From Bacteroidales bacterium (GTDB lineage: Bacteria > Bacteroidota > Bacteroidia > Bacteroidales > P3): 32,149 bases of DNA. Position 1 is the first letter of the stretch; each line of letters starts with the position of its first letter. Positions 15,842-25,898 of this stretch are shown here, one piece after another. Both the position numbers and the translations under genes were made by a program. The stretch is from contig JAIRNR010000029.1 in the NCBI GenBank assembly GCA_031257915.1, positions 1-32,149 of the forward strand, in the 5' to 3' direction. Under the pieces are notes generated by a model, which was not told where the DNA came from, did not search any database, and was given only the letters and a program-made list of their open reading frames with translations.

Positions 15842-16870
15842 TTACTGTGAAGTGAAATCCTTTTCGGAAAGTTGGCAAAACTTCTTAACCCCGCCCAAGT
15901 AATGTTTAAGAACAATAGAGCGGCGATATATACCTGAAGGATATTCCCTGCGCACAAGTTCAGACCATTTTTGCCTGTTCTTTTTCCGCATTTTGAGAAA
16001 ACCTCCCAAAGCCTTGTAAACAGATAAAAATTCTTTAAAATTTCCTTTTATAAGAAATGTAAGTGACGCCAAAACATCAAGTGGAAAACGAAGAATGATT
16101 ACTTTATAAAATTTGTTTTTTAATAAATTTTTATACAAAAGAGCATAGTTGTTTCTGAAATTAAGGTATGTTTTTCTTGCAGAACTTTTTGGTAAAGTAC
16201 CGCCGCCGATATGGTAAATTACCGAATGTGGGCAATACATAATTTTATATCCCTTATTTTTTGCCCGCCAGCAAAAATCAATCTCTTCCTGATGAGCGAA
16301 AAAGTCCACATCAAGTCCCCCTATGGAATGGTACAAATCAGCCCTTACAAACAGTACCGCACCTGTTGCCCAAAAAATCTCACATACATTATCGTACTGC
16401 TTTTTATCGCGTTCAAGATTAAAGAAAATTCGCCCTCTGCAAAAAGGATAACCTAAACAGTCAATAAACCCTCCGGCTGCACCTGCATATTCAAATTCAT
16501 CTCTGTTGTAATAAGATAATATTTTCGGCTGTGCAGCAGCAATGTTTTTATCGCTGTCCATCAGAGCAATAACCGGCTCAACCCAGTTCGGAGTTACCTC
16601 AATATCGGAATTAAGCAGCACGTAATACTCTGCGTCAATCTGCTTTAATGCGGTATTGTAGCCGCCTGCAAAGCCTTCGTTCGTGCTGTTCTGAATAACG
16701 CGTAACGATGGATAGTTCTGTTGCAGAAATTCAACGGAATTGTCGGAAGAAGCATTATCGGCTATAATTATTTCAGTTCCTTCGCATGCAGTATATTCAA
16801 GCAATGCCGGTAAAAACTTTTTTAAAAAATGTTTTCCGTTCCAGTTCAAAATAACTACTGCAATCTTCAT
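15842..16870 (-). CDS. Family 2 glycosyltransferase
   Basis: The 342-residue GT2 (GT-A fold) enzyme is of the rhamnosyltransferase-like type. It opens with VVILNWNGKHFL. D38 in IIIADNASSDNS binds the nucleotide, N-S-D (87-89) in VLLNSDIEV serves as the metal-binding DxD equivalent, and HQEEIDFCWR (193-202) supplies the catalytic acidic residues. A hydrophobic stretch near 255-275 may bind the membrane. It transfers a sugar in cell-surface glycan assembly; donor and acceptor cannot be read. Its start lies 2 bp after the stop of the DUF362 gene, so the two are co-translated. No other glycan genes lie nearby. Confidence 0.9.
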   Translation of the reverse strand: MKIAVVILNWNGKHFLKKFLPALLEYTACEGTEIIIADNASSDNSVEFLQQNYPSLRVIQNSTNEGFAGGYNTALKQIDAEYYVLLNSDIEVTPNWVEPVIALMDSDKNIAAAQPKILSYYNRDEFEYAGAAGGFIDCLGYPFCRGRIFFNLERDKKQYDNVCEIFWATGAVLFVRADLYHSIGGLDVDFFAHQEEIDFCWRAKNKGYKIMYCPHSVIYHIGGGTLPKSSARKTYLNFRNNYALLYKNLLKNKFYKVIILRFPLDVLASLTFLIKGNFKEFLSVYKALGGFLKMRKKNRQKWSELVRREYPSGIYRRSIVLKHYLGGVKKFCQLSEKDFTSQ

Positions 16871-16872
16871 AT

Positions 16873-18021
16873 CTATTTTACTTCAATAAGTTCGTATGTC
16901 CTGCTCCCGATTCCGATTTTTTCCGCATGTTCAAGCCCTGCGTAAAAACGGGCGTTAGGATGGAGCAGATGTGATTTATCTTCGCCGATACCGTTATGGT
17001 GAACGTGTGCGCAGCCGCTTTGCGCCAAATGCGGATTTTTATCAGTCAGGAATGTACCTTGCAGCACAGGGGCATTTTTTACAATATCCGCACAGCATAT
17101 ATCAAGAGCAACAGGGTCAAATGACGCCGCAATACCCAGGTCGGGAATAATTGCTGCATCGTTATGTCCCCAACAGTCACACTCAGGCGACACGTTCATA
17201 ATAAAATTTATATGAAAATGCGGTTTATCCATAATTACCGCCTTTGTATATTCGGCAATTTTACGACTTAAATTTTCCGTTGTATCACTTGAACCGAGTA
17301 CAACACCGTCGTACTGGCAAAGAGCAACGCATTGCCCACACCCAACACATTTGGCGTAGTCAATAACCGCGCGTTTATCTTCACCCAAAGTTATGGCACC
17401 GTAGTTGCAATTTTTAACACATACCCGGCAACCTGTACAGCGTTCTTTTTGCACACGCGGTTGCGAACTGCCGTGCATTTCCATTTTTCCGCCGCGGCTG
17501 CCGCTGCCCATTCCTATATTTTTAAGCGCACCGCCGAAACCTGCCTGTTCATGTCCCTTAAAATGGTTCATGCTGATAAAAACGTCAGCATCGGCAATAG
17601 CGGAGCCGATTTTGGGCGCACGGCATAACTCGCCGTTAATTACAACTTCACGGTATTCCGTGCCTTTAAGTCCGTCTGCAATAATAACAGGACAAGGCAC
17701 TGCTATCGGATTATAACCGTTATACATGGCACACATAAAATGGTCAACCGCATTTGACCGCGCCCCTGTATAAAGCGTATTGCTGTCCGTAAGAAACGGT
17801 TTACCGCCGAAGCGTTGCAGCAATTTAACAATTTTTGCCGCATAATTTGGGCGCAAGTACGCAAGGTTGCCCATTTCGCCGAAGTGAATTTTAACAGCAA
17901 TAAGTTTTTTTGTGAAGTCAATTTGTTCAATCCCCGCTTTAATTACAAGTTTTTCAAGCTTGTTCAGAAGATTGTAGCCTGCGTGTGTACGCAGATTTGT
18001 GAAATATACTTTTGACATCAT
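16873..18021 (-). CDS. DUF362 protein with two 4Fe-4S ferredoxin clusters
   Basis: The 382-residue protein combines a DUF362 domain (about residues 40-185 and 250-375) with an inserted bacterial ferredoxin segment. The cluster ligands are C195-C198-C201-C205 (CTGCRVCVKNC) and C225-C228-C231-C235 (CVGCGQCVALC), both complete, so it should bind two 4Fe-4S clusters. DUF362/ferredoxin proteins are common in anaerobes, and their electron-transfer partner is unknown. ISMNHFKGHEQAGFGGALKN is the conserved DUF362 core. The start is ATG 18021 or the adjacent ATG 18018. The -7 element ends only 2 bp before, so the message may be leaderless. It heads a two-gene unit with the glycosyltransferase. Confidence 0.9.
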   Translation of the reverse strand: MMSKVYFTNLRTHAGYNLLNKLEKLVIKAGIEQIDFTKKLIAVKIHFGEMGNLAYLRPNYAAKIVKLLQRFGGKPFLTDSNTLYTGARSNAVDHFMCAMYNGYNPIAVPCPVIIADGLKGTEYREVVINGELCRAPKIGSAIADADVFISMNHFKGHEQAGFGGALKNIGMGSGSRGGKMEMHGSSQPRVQKERCTGCRVCVKNCNYGAITLGEDKRAVIDYAKCVGCGQCVALCQYDGVVLGSSDTTENLSRKIAEYTKAVIMDKPHFHINFIMNVSPECDCWGHNDAAIIPDLGIAASFDPVALDICCADIVKNAPVLQGTFLTDKNPHLAQSGCAHVHHNGIGEDKSHLLHPNARFYAGLEHAEKIGIGSRTYELIEVK

Positions 18022-18023
18022 GA

Positions 18024-18031
18024 CAAAGATA
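18024..18031 (-). promoter_or_regulatory. -7 promoter element abutting the DUF362 start
   Basis: TATCTTTG on the minus strand fits TAnnTTTG. A TTTG about 16 bp upstream could be the -33 element. The motif ends 2 bp before ATG 18021 and 5 bp before ATG 18018, so transcription starting about 5 bases after the motif would give a message with almost no leader. Confidence 0.5.
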
Positions 18032-18066
18032 GTGAAATGTTTTTATTCAAAAACTATAAATTTTAC

Positions 18067-18074
18067 TAACTTCG
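18067..18074 (+). promoter_or_regulatory. -7-like promoter element for the surface-protein operon
   Basis: TAACTTCG, a one-base variant of TAnnTTTG, lies 15 bp before ATG 18090. It is divergent from the promoter at 18024-18031. Confidence 0.45.
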
Positions 18075-18089
18075 CGTGGCTGAAATAAA

Positions 18090-21000
18090 ATGAAAGAGAG
18101 TTGTGTTCGCAATAAATTTCGCAAATCTATGGGAAAATACGTATTATTTACTATTGTTGCAGCATTACTTGCGGCAATAGCATTTACCACAACATTGTAC
18201 GCTGAAACGAAATACGTAAAGCAGGGCGGCAGCGGCAGTGGTATGTCGTGGGCAGATGCATCGGGCGATTTACAGGATATGATTGACAGTGCTTATGCAG
18301 GTGACAGCATATTTGTTGCAGAGGGAATTTATATTCCCGAAAGAACGCCTGCTTCTTACCTGGTCCAAAATGCAAGAAGCCATACGTTCTACCTGAAACA
18401 GGGTGTTGCAATTTTCGGAGGTTTCCCGAGTACAGGTAATCCGTCAATATCCGACCGCGACTGGTCTGTCCATATAACAATATTAAGCGGTGACGCAGGA
18501 GTTACAGCGGACAGGAGTGACAATCTTTATCACGTGCTTGCCCTTGATGGGGTTCCCGACTATACATATCCCACAATACTTGACGGATTTATTGTTGAAA
18601 ACGGTAATGCCGATAATCCTCTTCCTCCTGATTTCTCAAATGGCGGAGGTATTATAATAACTCAGACTCAGCCTGCTCTTATGGTTCTTCCATTCCAAAT
18701 GAAAAACATGATTTTCAGAAATAATGAATCTAATGAAAAAGGAGGTGCGGTTTTTGCCGCAGGCAGCAATATTTTGATAGAAAATTCCGTATTTCAAAGC
18801 AATAAAAGTGAGGAAGGAGGTGCTATTCACCTTGATAATGACATATATTTCAATATAGTTAATATAGATAATTGCAGGTTTTTAAATGATTCTGCTACTT
18901 TGAGAGGAGGGGCAATATACGCTATTCTCAATCAGCTGACATGCACAAATACATCTTTTGAACAAAATTTCGCATTTATGGAAGGAGGTGCTGTGTATAG
19001 CAACCCTGTAAGCGGTAGTGGCAGTTTTTTCAATTTTGATAATTGTTCTTTTGAAAATAATGTTACGACGTACTACGGCGGAGCGTTGTACAGTTCAAGT
19101 TCAAGTGGAGCAACAACGGGAGCAAATATTATAAAGAATTGTTCGTTCAGGTGCAATACCTCAGAGCAAGATGGAGGAGCCTTATACTGCTATAATGTCT
19201 CTAACGATTCTATTATTTATTCCGACTTTACAGAGAATTATTCCGGTGCTTCGGGCGGAGCGGCATATTTCAGGTCGGATGTTCCGGAAAACCATCATTC
19301 TTATCTTGAAGGGTGTTCTTTTATGAAAAATATCGCACAGTCAAGTGCGGGAGCAATACATAACAACGGGTATATATTAAGCGGTTACCGATGTAACATT
19401 GACAGTAATTTCACAAGTGTCGGTGTAGGAGGCGGAATAGAAAACGCATATGACGCATCTCTTTCTTTAAATTACTGTAGAATAAGAGGTAATGAAGGGA
19501 CAATTGGCGGCGGCATCTATAATACCATTTCGTCCGTTAATCTCTTTTCGGTCGATTTAACAGGAAATAACGCAAAAAACGGTACGGGTGGGGCTGTTGA
19601 AAATTATATGGGTACTCTTAATGCGACCGATGTTGTTTTCAAAAGCAATTATGCGACAAATTGCGGAGGGGGATTGTCTAATGAAAATAATTCTACTGCG
19701 ACTCTTAAAAATTGTGATTTTTTGCTTAACAGTTCCGTTTACGGCGGAGGAATAGCAACTCGGACGAACTCTAAGATCGTATATTATACAGGTACGGTTC
19801 GCGGCAATATTGCTCGTATAGAAAGTCAGCCGGGAGTCGGCGGCGGCGGTATTTACTCATGGAATCTTTCGTGGACGGAGAGTAGTGTAAACAGTGCAAC
19901 AATCGTTAATGTATCCATAACGGAAAATCTTGTAGAACGAACGGGCGAAGGAGGTGGAATATACACTGAAAATTCAAAATTAAAACTCGTAAACGCTACT
20001 GTTGCAGGCAATTCTACCGAGAATGGTCTTTGTGGTGGATTGAAAAATGGTACAGGTTTTGGAGATCCTGATACGATAGATATTTACAATACTGTTATTT
20101 TGGATAATTACGCAAAGGATGTTAATAATGTTTCCGGCTCTGATATTTTAGATGTCTTTAATATCCCTTTACCTGGAACAAATTTGAAGCATAATATACG
20201 TTATTCCGTTATCGGATCATTTACAGGTACGGCAAATGGTAATATCAATTGGACAACCGCGCAGCCGAATTTTGTCAGCCCTGTTCCCGATGCGGTTTAT
20301 CGTCCCGAACTTTCGGCAGACTATAGAATACGCCGTAACAGTACAATTATAAACAAGGGGCAAAACGACACTTTTTATAACGCTGTTTCCGAGATTGGAA
20401 TGACTTCAGTTATTTATGAAGATGCTGCCGAAAGCCCGCGTTTTATTGACAGTATAATAGATATTGGTGCTTATGAAAATTTATATTTGAAACCGAGCAA
20501 TAAAATTATCTATGTAGATATTAACGTCGCTCCCGGAAGCAAATGTACAGGCGAATCGTGGCGTCATGCTGTGCCTAAATTAAGCGACGCGCTTGCCGGT
20601 ATTGCGGATAATCGCGCTTTGGGTTTATGGTCGGGTGTAGATACCGTTTGGGTTGCAAAAGGAACATATTATCCGAAATATGATGCTTCAACAGGAAAAT
20701 TTATACAACGAAGTTCCCGCGGTAATTCTTTTGTTATTCCCGATTCCATTCAAATTTACGGCGGCTTTGCTCCGGACATATTGCAACCGGAAGCCGCAGA
20801 TGAAATTTCAGACGCAAATCCCGATTTGAACATTACGTTTTTGAGCGGTAATATCGGCGACCCTAAAGACAGTACCGATAATGCAAGCCATATAGTTATC
20901 GCAGCCGGAATAAATCAATCTTCTTTAAGCGGCTTCTATATTGACGGCGGTTATGCGAAAGACGGAGATTTGATAAACGTTAACGGAAAGCAGATAAATC

Positions 21001-23426
21001 CCCAAAAAGGCGGCGGTATATATGTAAATTCCGACTTTGATATGAAAACACTCCGTTTTACGAATAATTATGCGCAGACAAGCGGGGGCGGTTTTCACAG
21101 TGCCGATGGAAATTATACGATACGGGATTTTCGTTTTGAAAATAATGCAGCCGGAAATAACGGCGGAGCATTTAATGCCGACGGCGGAGCAGGCAGAATA
21201 ACAAAAAATACTTTTGTTCGTAATAATGCGGAAAAAGGTGGTGCAATATCCACCGATAACAATGCTTCCCTGTCAATATTAAACAGTAGAATTATTGCAA
21301 ATACTGCAGTTGAAGGAGGTGGAATATATGTTAATTCTACCGGTACGGTTTCGGTTGCAAATACGCTTATTTCGGATAATCAGTCATCGGTAAACGGATG
21401 TGGCATAACGGTAAATAACGGTACGCTGTATTGTACGAATATTACCGTAAGCGGTAATTCGTTTAACGGTAGTAACGGTATCGGCAGCGGAATATATATA
21501 TCAGGCGGGGCACACCATATAAGAAATACTGTTGTATGGGGAAATTCCGACGATCTTTCTCCGCAGGCAACACCGACAGGTGCTCAATACGACCATTCTA
21601 TTGTACAAAATCTTGCGCTTACAGGTACAAACCTTGACGGCACATTATCTGCAAATGACCCGCTTTTTGTAGATAATAACTACCACATATCCCCGTTAAG
21701 TCCGATATTAAATAGAGGATTAAACAGTCGTTTTGACGAGGGACAAATTCCCGATTTAAGCAAGGATACATTTGACCTTGACGGAAGAAACCGCATTGCA
21801 GGAGGTACTGTTGATATGGGAGCATACGAATACGACGCAACAATTACTCTCACTGTCGGCGATAAAACAGTTGTCGCAGACGGAAGTCCGCAATATATTG
21901 ACAGCACTCTTCTTGAAATTGACAATATCCCGATTTCGGGAACAGATACTTTAATTGAATATTATTATTATGTTGACGGAGTTCTGTTGCCGCACCTCCC
22001 TGTTTGTCCCGATACATATACGGTTGTTGCTGTTTACCCCGGCGGCAAATATTCGTCATGCAGCGATACGGCAATTCTGATTATTGAATTAAATAATACT
22101 CCGCAAACAATTACTTTCGACGCTATTCCGGTCAAATATCTCAATATTGATCCTGATTTTAATCTTACCGCAACTTCTTCCAACAGCATGTCTGTAAAAT
22201 TTACAGTTACGGGAGGCAATACAGGATGTATCGTTCTTTCCCCTGACGGATATGTTGCAATGCTTGATACGGGGACGGTTTATATCACCGCTTATCAGGA
22301 CGACAGTTGCATATGCGTTACGCCCGATGCCGTAACCCAAGTACTTGTGATAACGAAATTAAATCAGGAGATAACATTTGACACAGTGCTTGAAAAGTCA
22401 ATTATGCTTGTAAATGGAGTGAATATAAATCCGCCGGTCTTTTCTCTTGCGGCAGTAGCCTCGTCGGGACTTAATATCACGTACAGTATTACAGGCGGCA
22501 ATTCATCTATAATCACTCTGACCCCGAATGGCGATGTTACTCTGCTTGATACCGGAGTTGTATTTATACAGGCTTCGCAAAGCGGAGACGGAGTGTATTA
22601 CCCCGCAACACCTGTGGTTTGCCGCTTACATATAAGTCCTGTTAACGCAATGCTTGACAGCATTACAACATATAACGGAAAAATTCCGTTTGACGGACGC
22701 GATTCCGTTATCTATTATCTTGTTCCCTGCGATTATGTTTTGCCGGATATTGAATTTAGTTTTTATCCGTCAAGCAATGCAATCGTATATCCCTCAGGTT
22801 TTAGCCCGCTTACGGTAGATATTTCCATTCCCGGAAAACAAATATTTTATTTTGAACTCTATGTTGCTCGGGAAAATATAAGTGTCCGTTATACTCTTAT
22901 AGTTGAGAAACGTTTTATGTTTGACGACCTCGTTGTAACGAAATGGAATAATACGTTTATAGCAAACAATAAACGTGCGAGAGAGGAATTTAACCTTTAT
23001 CCCATAACGCAGTACAGATGGTATAAAAACGGCAATATTATAAGCGAACTGTCGTATTATTCTGCGGGAAACAGCCGCAGTGATGTTCTTGACCAAAATG
23101 CCGAGTATTATCTTATTGTTAACACACAGGACGGCAGGGAAGTAAGAACATGTCCGTATATTCCGCCGGGAGTGCCTGTTTATCCTTCATCGGCATATCC
23201 TAATCCTGTAGCGGGAGGCGAAACTGTAACAGTTGAAAGTTCCGTTTTTGAAACAGACCCCGAAAATGCCGTTATTGATGTTTATTCTCTGCAAGGAACG
23301 CTTATTGGGACACAGAGAGCGGCATCAAAGCGAACATCCGTAAGAATGCCCTCGCAAAAGGGACTGTATATTATACAAATTTCCAACGGAAATAAAAAAG
23401 AACAAATAAGCGTAATCGTACGATAA
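18090..23426 (+). CDS. Giant T9SS-exported beta-helix surface protein
   Basis: The 1778-residue protein has a signal peptide within residues 14-38 (VLFTIVAALLAAIAFTTTLYA). Two parallel beta-helix regions follow (about 40-790 and 805-1300), packed with polymorphic-outer-membrane-protein-like turns of the form N-N-x-(A/S)-x-x-G-G-(A/G)-(I/V). Each region opens with the same block: a Y-V layer, a G-x-S-W-x-(D/H)-A turn, then a V-A-x-G-x-Y strand. Two Ig/MBG-like repeats lie near 1338-1520 (ITFDAIPVKY and ITFDTVLEKS). A type A T9SS sorting domain of about 80 residues ends the protein (YPNPVAGGETVTV ... KGLYIIQISNG ... ISVIVR). It is expected to be anchored at the cell surface as an adhesin or glycan-binding protein. 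No polysaccharide-lyase active site was seen. It heads a three-gene unit. Confidence 0.9.
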   Translation: MKESCVRNKFRKSMGKYVLFTIVAALLAAIAFTTTLYAETKYVKQGGSGSGMSWADASGDLQDMIDSAYAGDSIFVAEGIYIPERTPASYLVQNARSHTFYLKQGVAIFGGFPSTGNPSISDRDWSVHITILSGDAGVTADRSDNLYHVLALDGVPDYTYPTILDGFIVENGNADNPLPPDFSNGGGIIITQTQPALMVLPFQMKNMIFRNNESNEKGGAVFAAGSNILIENSVFQSNKSEEGGAIHLDNDIYFNIVNIDNCRFLNDSATLRGGAIYAILNQLTCTNTSFEQNFAFMEGGAVYSNPVSGSGSFFNFDNCSFENNVTTYYGGALYSSSSSGATTGANIIKNCSFRCNTSEQDGGALYCYNVSNDSIIYSDFTENYSGASGGAAYFRSDVPENHHSYLEGCSFMKNIAQSSAGAIHNNGYILSGYRCNIDSNFTSVGVGGGIENAYDASLSLNYCRIRGNEGTIGGGIYNTISSVNLFSVDLTGNNAKNGTGGAVENYMGTLNATDVVFKSNYATNCGGGLSNENNSTATLKNCDFLLNSSVYGGGIATRTNSKIVYYTGTVRGNIARIESQPGVGGGGIYSWNLSWTESSVNSATIVNVSITENLVERTGEGGGIYTENSKLKLVNATVAGNSTENGLCGGLKNGTGFGDPDTIDIYNTVILDNYAKDVNNVSGSDILDVFNIPLPGTNLKHNIRYSVIGSFTGTANGNINWTTAQPNFVSPVPDAVYRPELSADYRIRRNSTIINKGQNDTFYNAVSEIGMTSVIYEDAAESPRFIDSIIDIGAYENLYLKPSNKIIYVDINVAPGSKCTGESWRHAVPKLSDALAGIADNRALGLWSGVDTVWVAKGTYYPKYDASTGKFIQRSSRGNSFVIPDSIQIYGGFAPDILQPEAADEISDANPDLNITFLSGNIGDPKDSTDNASHIVIAAGINQSSLSGFYIDGGYAKDGDLINVNGKQINPQKGGGIYVNSDFDMKTLRFTNNYAQTSGGGFHSADGNYTIRDFRFENNAAGNNGGAFNADGGAGRITKNTFVRNNAEKGGAISTDNNASLSILNSRIIANTAVEGGGIYVNSTGTVSVANTLISDNQSSVNGCGITVNNGTLYCTNITVSGNSFNGSNGIGSGIYISGGAHHIRNTVVWGNSDDLSPQATPTGAQYDHSIVQNLALTGTNLDGTLSANDPLFVDNNYHISPLSPILNRGLNSRFDEGQIPDLSKDTFDLDGRNRIAGGTVDMGAYEYDATITLTVGDKTVVADGSPQYIDSTLLEIDNIPISGTDTLIEYYYYVDGVLLPHLPVCPDTYTVVAVYPGGKYSSCSDTAILIIELNNTPQTITFDAIPVKYLNIDPDFNLTATSSNSMSVKFTVTGGNTGCIVLSPDGYVAMLDTGTVYITAYQDDSCICVTPDAVTQVLVITKLNQEITFDTVLEKSIMLVNGVNINPPVFSLAAVASSGLNITYSITGGNSSIITLTPNGDVTLLDTGVVFIQASQSGDGVYYPATPVVCRLHISPVNAMLDSITTYNGKIPFDGRDSVIYYLVPCDYVLPDIEFSFYPSSNAIVYPSGFSPLTVDISIPGKQIFYFELYVARENISVRYTLIVEKRFMFDDLVVTKWNNTFIANNKRAREEFNLYPITQYRWYKNGNIISELSYYSAGNSRSDVLDQNAEYYLIVNTQDGREVRTCPYIPPGVPVYPSSAYPNPVAGGETVTVESSVFETDPENAVIDVYSLQGTLIGTQRAASKRTSVRMPSQKGLYIIQISNGNKKEQISVIVR

Positions 23427-23430
23427 AAAG

Positions 23431-24369
23431 ATGAAACATATTAAATTTTCAACATTGCTCATTTGCGCTTTAGTTTCTTATAACCTCTGCGCACAGCACG
23501 AAATTTGCCTGGATGGCGGCGGTGGAATTTCAGTAATGCTCTATAAGAGCAATGCAGGTAAAAATCGTATAAATATTGGTTATGCGGGAGGATTGTCGTA
23601 CTCGTTTTTTTCTACTAACCGCACTATTGCTTTCCGTACCGGTCTTGAAGTAACTAATTATAAGGCAGAACTGCAAATAAGCAGTATGAAAGATGCTTAC
23701 GATACACGCGATATGGATGGCGAACCGATAAATTTCAGATATACCGTTCGTGATTATTCCGAAAATATATCTACTCTTTATTTGCAGATTCCGCTTTTTT
23801 TACAGTTTATGAATCGCGGCAATAATCTTATTTCCAAGCATCGTTTTTATGCCGATTTGGGCTTTAAGTTCGGTATTCCGGTACGTACGGAATTAAATGT
23901 ATCGTCCATGAATATGACGAGTTCGGGATATTATTACAGATACGAAAACGAAATTGATATGCCTGAATTTATGGGCTACGGAAATTTTGATGTAGCGGGA
24001 ACAAAACCGTCCGAACTGAAACTGAATATTTCCATTTTTGCAAGTGTGGAACTCGGTATGCGCTGGCATTTATATCACGATATGCTTTTTCTTTACACAG
24101 GACTTTATTGCGATTACGGACTTAACAATATTTCCGGTGTTAATGCTTCTGCCGATAATCAGACAGATAATCATCTGATAAATTACAATCCCGAAGATCC
24201 CACGGCATTTACAAGCAGCAGTTTATTGTTTGCGAAAGAGACAACTTCTCAGGGTGATGTTGTTCAAGTGGTTAAGCGCATATCTCCTGTTGCCGCCGGA
24301 CTGCGCGTTCGTATCGGTATTTTTATGGAAAAGCCGGCAAGTAAAATGAGATGGGCAAGACATCTTTAA
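23431..24369 (+). CDS. Outer-membrane beta-barrel protein
   Basis: The 312-residue protein has a signal peptide (FSTLLICALVSYNLCAQ) and alternating-residue strands with aromatic ends typical of Bacteroidetes porin-family (PorT-like) barrels. Examples are GYAGGLSYSFF, AFRTGLEVTNY, LYLQIPLFLQF, RFYADLGFKFGIPV and VAAGLRVRIGIFM. It starts 4 bp after the giant surface-protein gene and its end overlaps the sensor kinase by 19 bp, so all three form one unit. It may anchor, transport or help assemble the upstream T9SS protein; this is inferred from position. A porin function cannot be claimed from sequence alone. Confidence 0.8.
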   Translation: MKHIKFSTLLICALVSYNLCAQHEICLDGGGGISVMLYKSNAGKNRINIGYAGGLSYSFFSTNRTIAFRTGLEVTNYKAELQISSMKDAYDTRDMDGEPINFRYTVRDYSENISTLYLQIPLFLQFMNRGNNLISKHRFYADLGFKFGIPVRTELNVSSMNMTSSGYYYRYENEIDMPEFMGYGNFDVAGTKPSELKLNISIFASVELGMRWHLYHDMLFLYTGLYCDYGLNNISGVNASADNQTDNHLINYNPEDPTAFTSSSLLFAKETTSQGDVVQVVKRISPVAAGLRVRIGIFMEKPASKMRWARHL

Positions 24370-25874
24370 AAATAATTTATCTATTTATAGGTATCGCATT
24401 TGCAATACTTATAGCGACACATTGGACTGCACAGTTAATTGTGTCTAAAATGGAAAAAAGCGAAGAGCAGCGAGTTAAAAATTGGGCGTCTTCTCTGCAA
24501 CAGCAATCGTATCTGATTGATTACACTAAAAACTTTTTTACACAATTAGAGGAAGAAGAAAGAAAATCAGCCGCTATTTGGCAATATGCGTATCAAAGGA
24601 TGATGTCGCCGATAAACGTTTCGGATTTTAATTTTTTTATTGATATTTTTTCTAAAAACCGCACAATTCCGTTTATTATTACCGATAGAAATTACAGTAT
24701 AGTGGATTCGCATGATCCCGAAGTTAAGGTTACTGTCAACGGCGTTTTGAAGGACAGCATACTTGATATGTACAAAGAAAATCCACCCCTGCCGTTCAAA
24801 CGCACAGGAAAAGAATATTTGTTTTTCTACCGCCGAAGTACGCTTTTTACGGAATTGCAAAAAGCGATGAATATACTTTCCAATTCTTTTAATGCAAACA
24901 TTCTTGAAAATGTTGCGTCAATTCCTGTAATTGTTACCGACCACACAAAGAAACATATTATAAATTTCGGAAATATAGACGGAGAAAAATTAAAAAACAA
25001 TCCTGAATATTTGCAAAAAACATTAAAGCAGATGCAGGATGAACATGAGCCTGTACTATTGAGCGATTTCGGTTTTGAGGAAAATAAACAGCCGTATTAC
25101 GTCTTTTATCAATCATCTTCATTATTAGATAATCTCCGGCTCTTTCCGTATATCTTATCTCTGTCGGTACTTTTTGTTTTGTTTGGAATAATTCTCGTTT
25201 TTAAATATTCCCAAAAAAGCGAGCAGGACCGCGTATGGGTGGGGTTGTCAAAAGAGACGGCACACCAGCTTGGTACGCCGCTTTCTTCTTTGCTTGCATG
25301 GATTGAATATTTTAAGGCAAAAGAGGGCGAGCCGATTAAAATAGAAGATATATCGGAAGTTGAAAGAGATGTTGCACGTTTGGAAATCATTACGCAGAGG
25401 TTTTCAAAAATAGGTGCCGTACCTGAATTAAAAGAGGAAGATATAGTGCTTATTCTTGAAAAAGTTGTCGATTATATGAAGAAGCGCTGTTCTCAAAAAA
25501 TATCGTTTTCCATAAATGCAGACACGCGGGGTATTTACGCAAGAGTAAACGCTCAATTACTTGACTGGGTTATAGAAAATCTTTGCAAAAATGCTGTAAA
25601 TGCTATATGCGACAGGGTCGGCTCAATTGAACTTTCTGTTAATCAAAGGGGCGAATCTGTGAATATAGATGTAAAAGATACAGGTAACGGAATTTCAAAG
25701 AAACTCTTTAAAACCGTATTTAAGGCAGGATACACAACGAGAAACAGAAGCTGGGGACTTGGGCTTACGCTGTCTAAACGAATAGTAGAAAAATACCATC
25801 ACGGCAAATTATTCGTGAAAGAATCAATTGTGGGAAAGGGGACTACATTCAGAATAATTTTGCCGTTGAAATAA
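24351..25874 (+). CDS. Membrane sensor histidine kinase
   Basis: The 507-residue kinase has a first transmembrane helix (about 7-29), an extracytoplasmic sensor of about 230 residues, and a second helix (264-285). The dimerisation and phosphoacceptor domain has H305 in KETAHQLGTPLSSLL. The ATPase domain has the N box ENLCKNAVNAI (409-419), G1 DTGNGI (443-448) and G2 WGLGLTL (468-474). All catalytic residues are present. The variant H box AHQLGTPLSS is typical of Bacteroidetes kinases. It overlaps the barrel gene by 19 bp. No response regulator is adjacent, so the partner is elsewhere. Position suggests it senses the envelope state or the surface protein encoded upstream. Confidence 0.92.
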   Translation: MGKTSLKIIYLFIGIAFAILIATHWTAQLIVSKMEKSEEQRVKNWASSLQQQSYLIDYTKNFFTQLEEEERKSAAIWQYAYQRMMSPINVSDFNFFIDIFSKNRTIPFIITDRNYSIVDSHDPEVKVTVNGVLKDSILDMYKENPPLPFKRTGKEYLFFYRRSTLFTELQKAMNILSNSFNANILENVASIPVIVTDHTKKHIINFGNIDGEKLKNNPEYLQKTLKQMQDEHEPVLLSDFGFEENKQPYYVFYQSSSLLDNLRLFPYILSLSVLFVLFGIILVFKYSQKSEQDRVWVGLSKETAHQLGTPLSSLLAWIEYFKAKEGEPIKIEDISEVERDVARLEIITQRFSKIGAVPELKEEDIVLILEKVVDYMKKRCSQKISFSINADTRGIYARVNAQLLDWVIENLCKNAVNAICDRVGSIELSVNQRGESVNIDVKDTGNGISKKLFKTVFKAGYTTRNRSWGLGLTLSKRIVEKYHHGKLFVKESIVGKGTTFRIILPLK

Positions 25875-25898
25875 TGGTATTTTCTAACAGGATATTCG

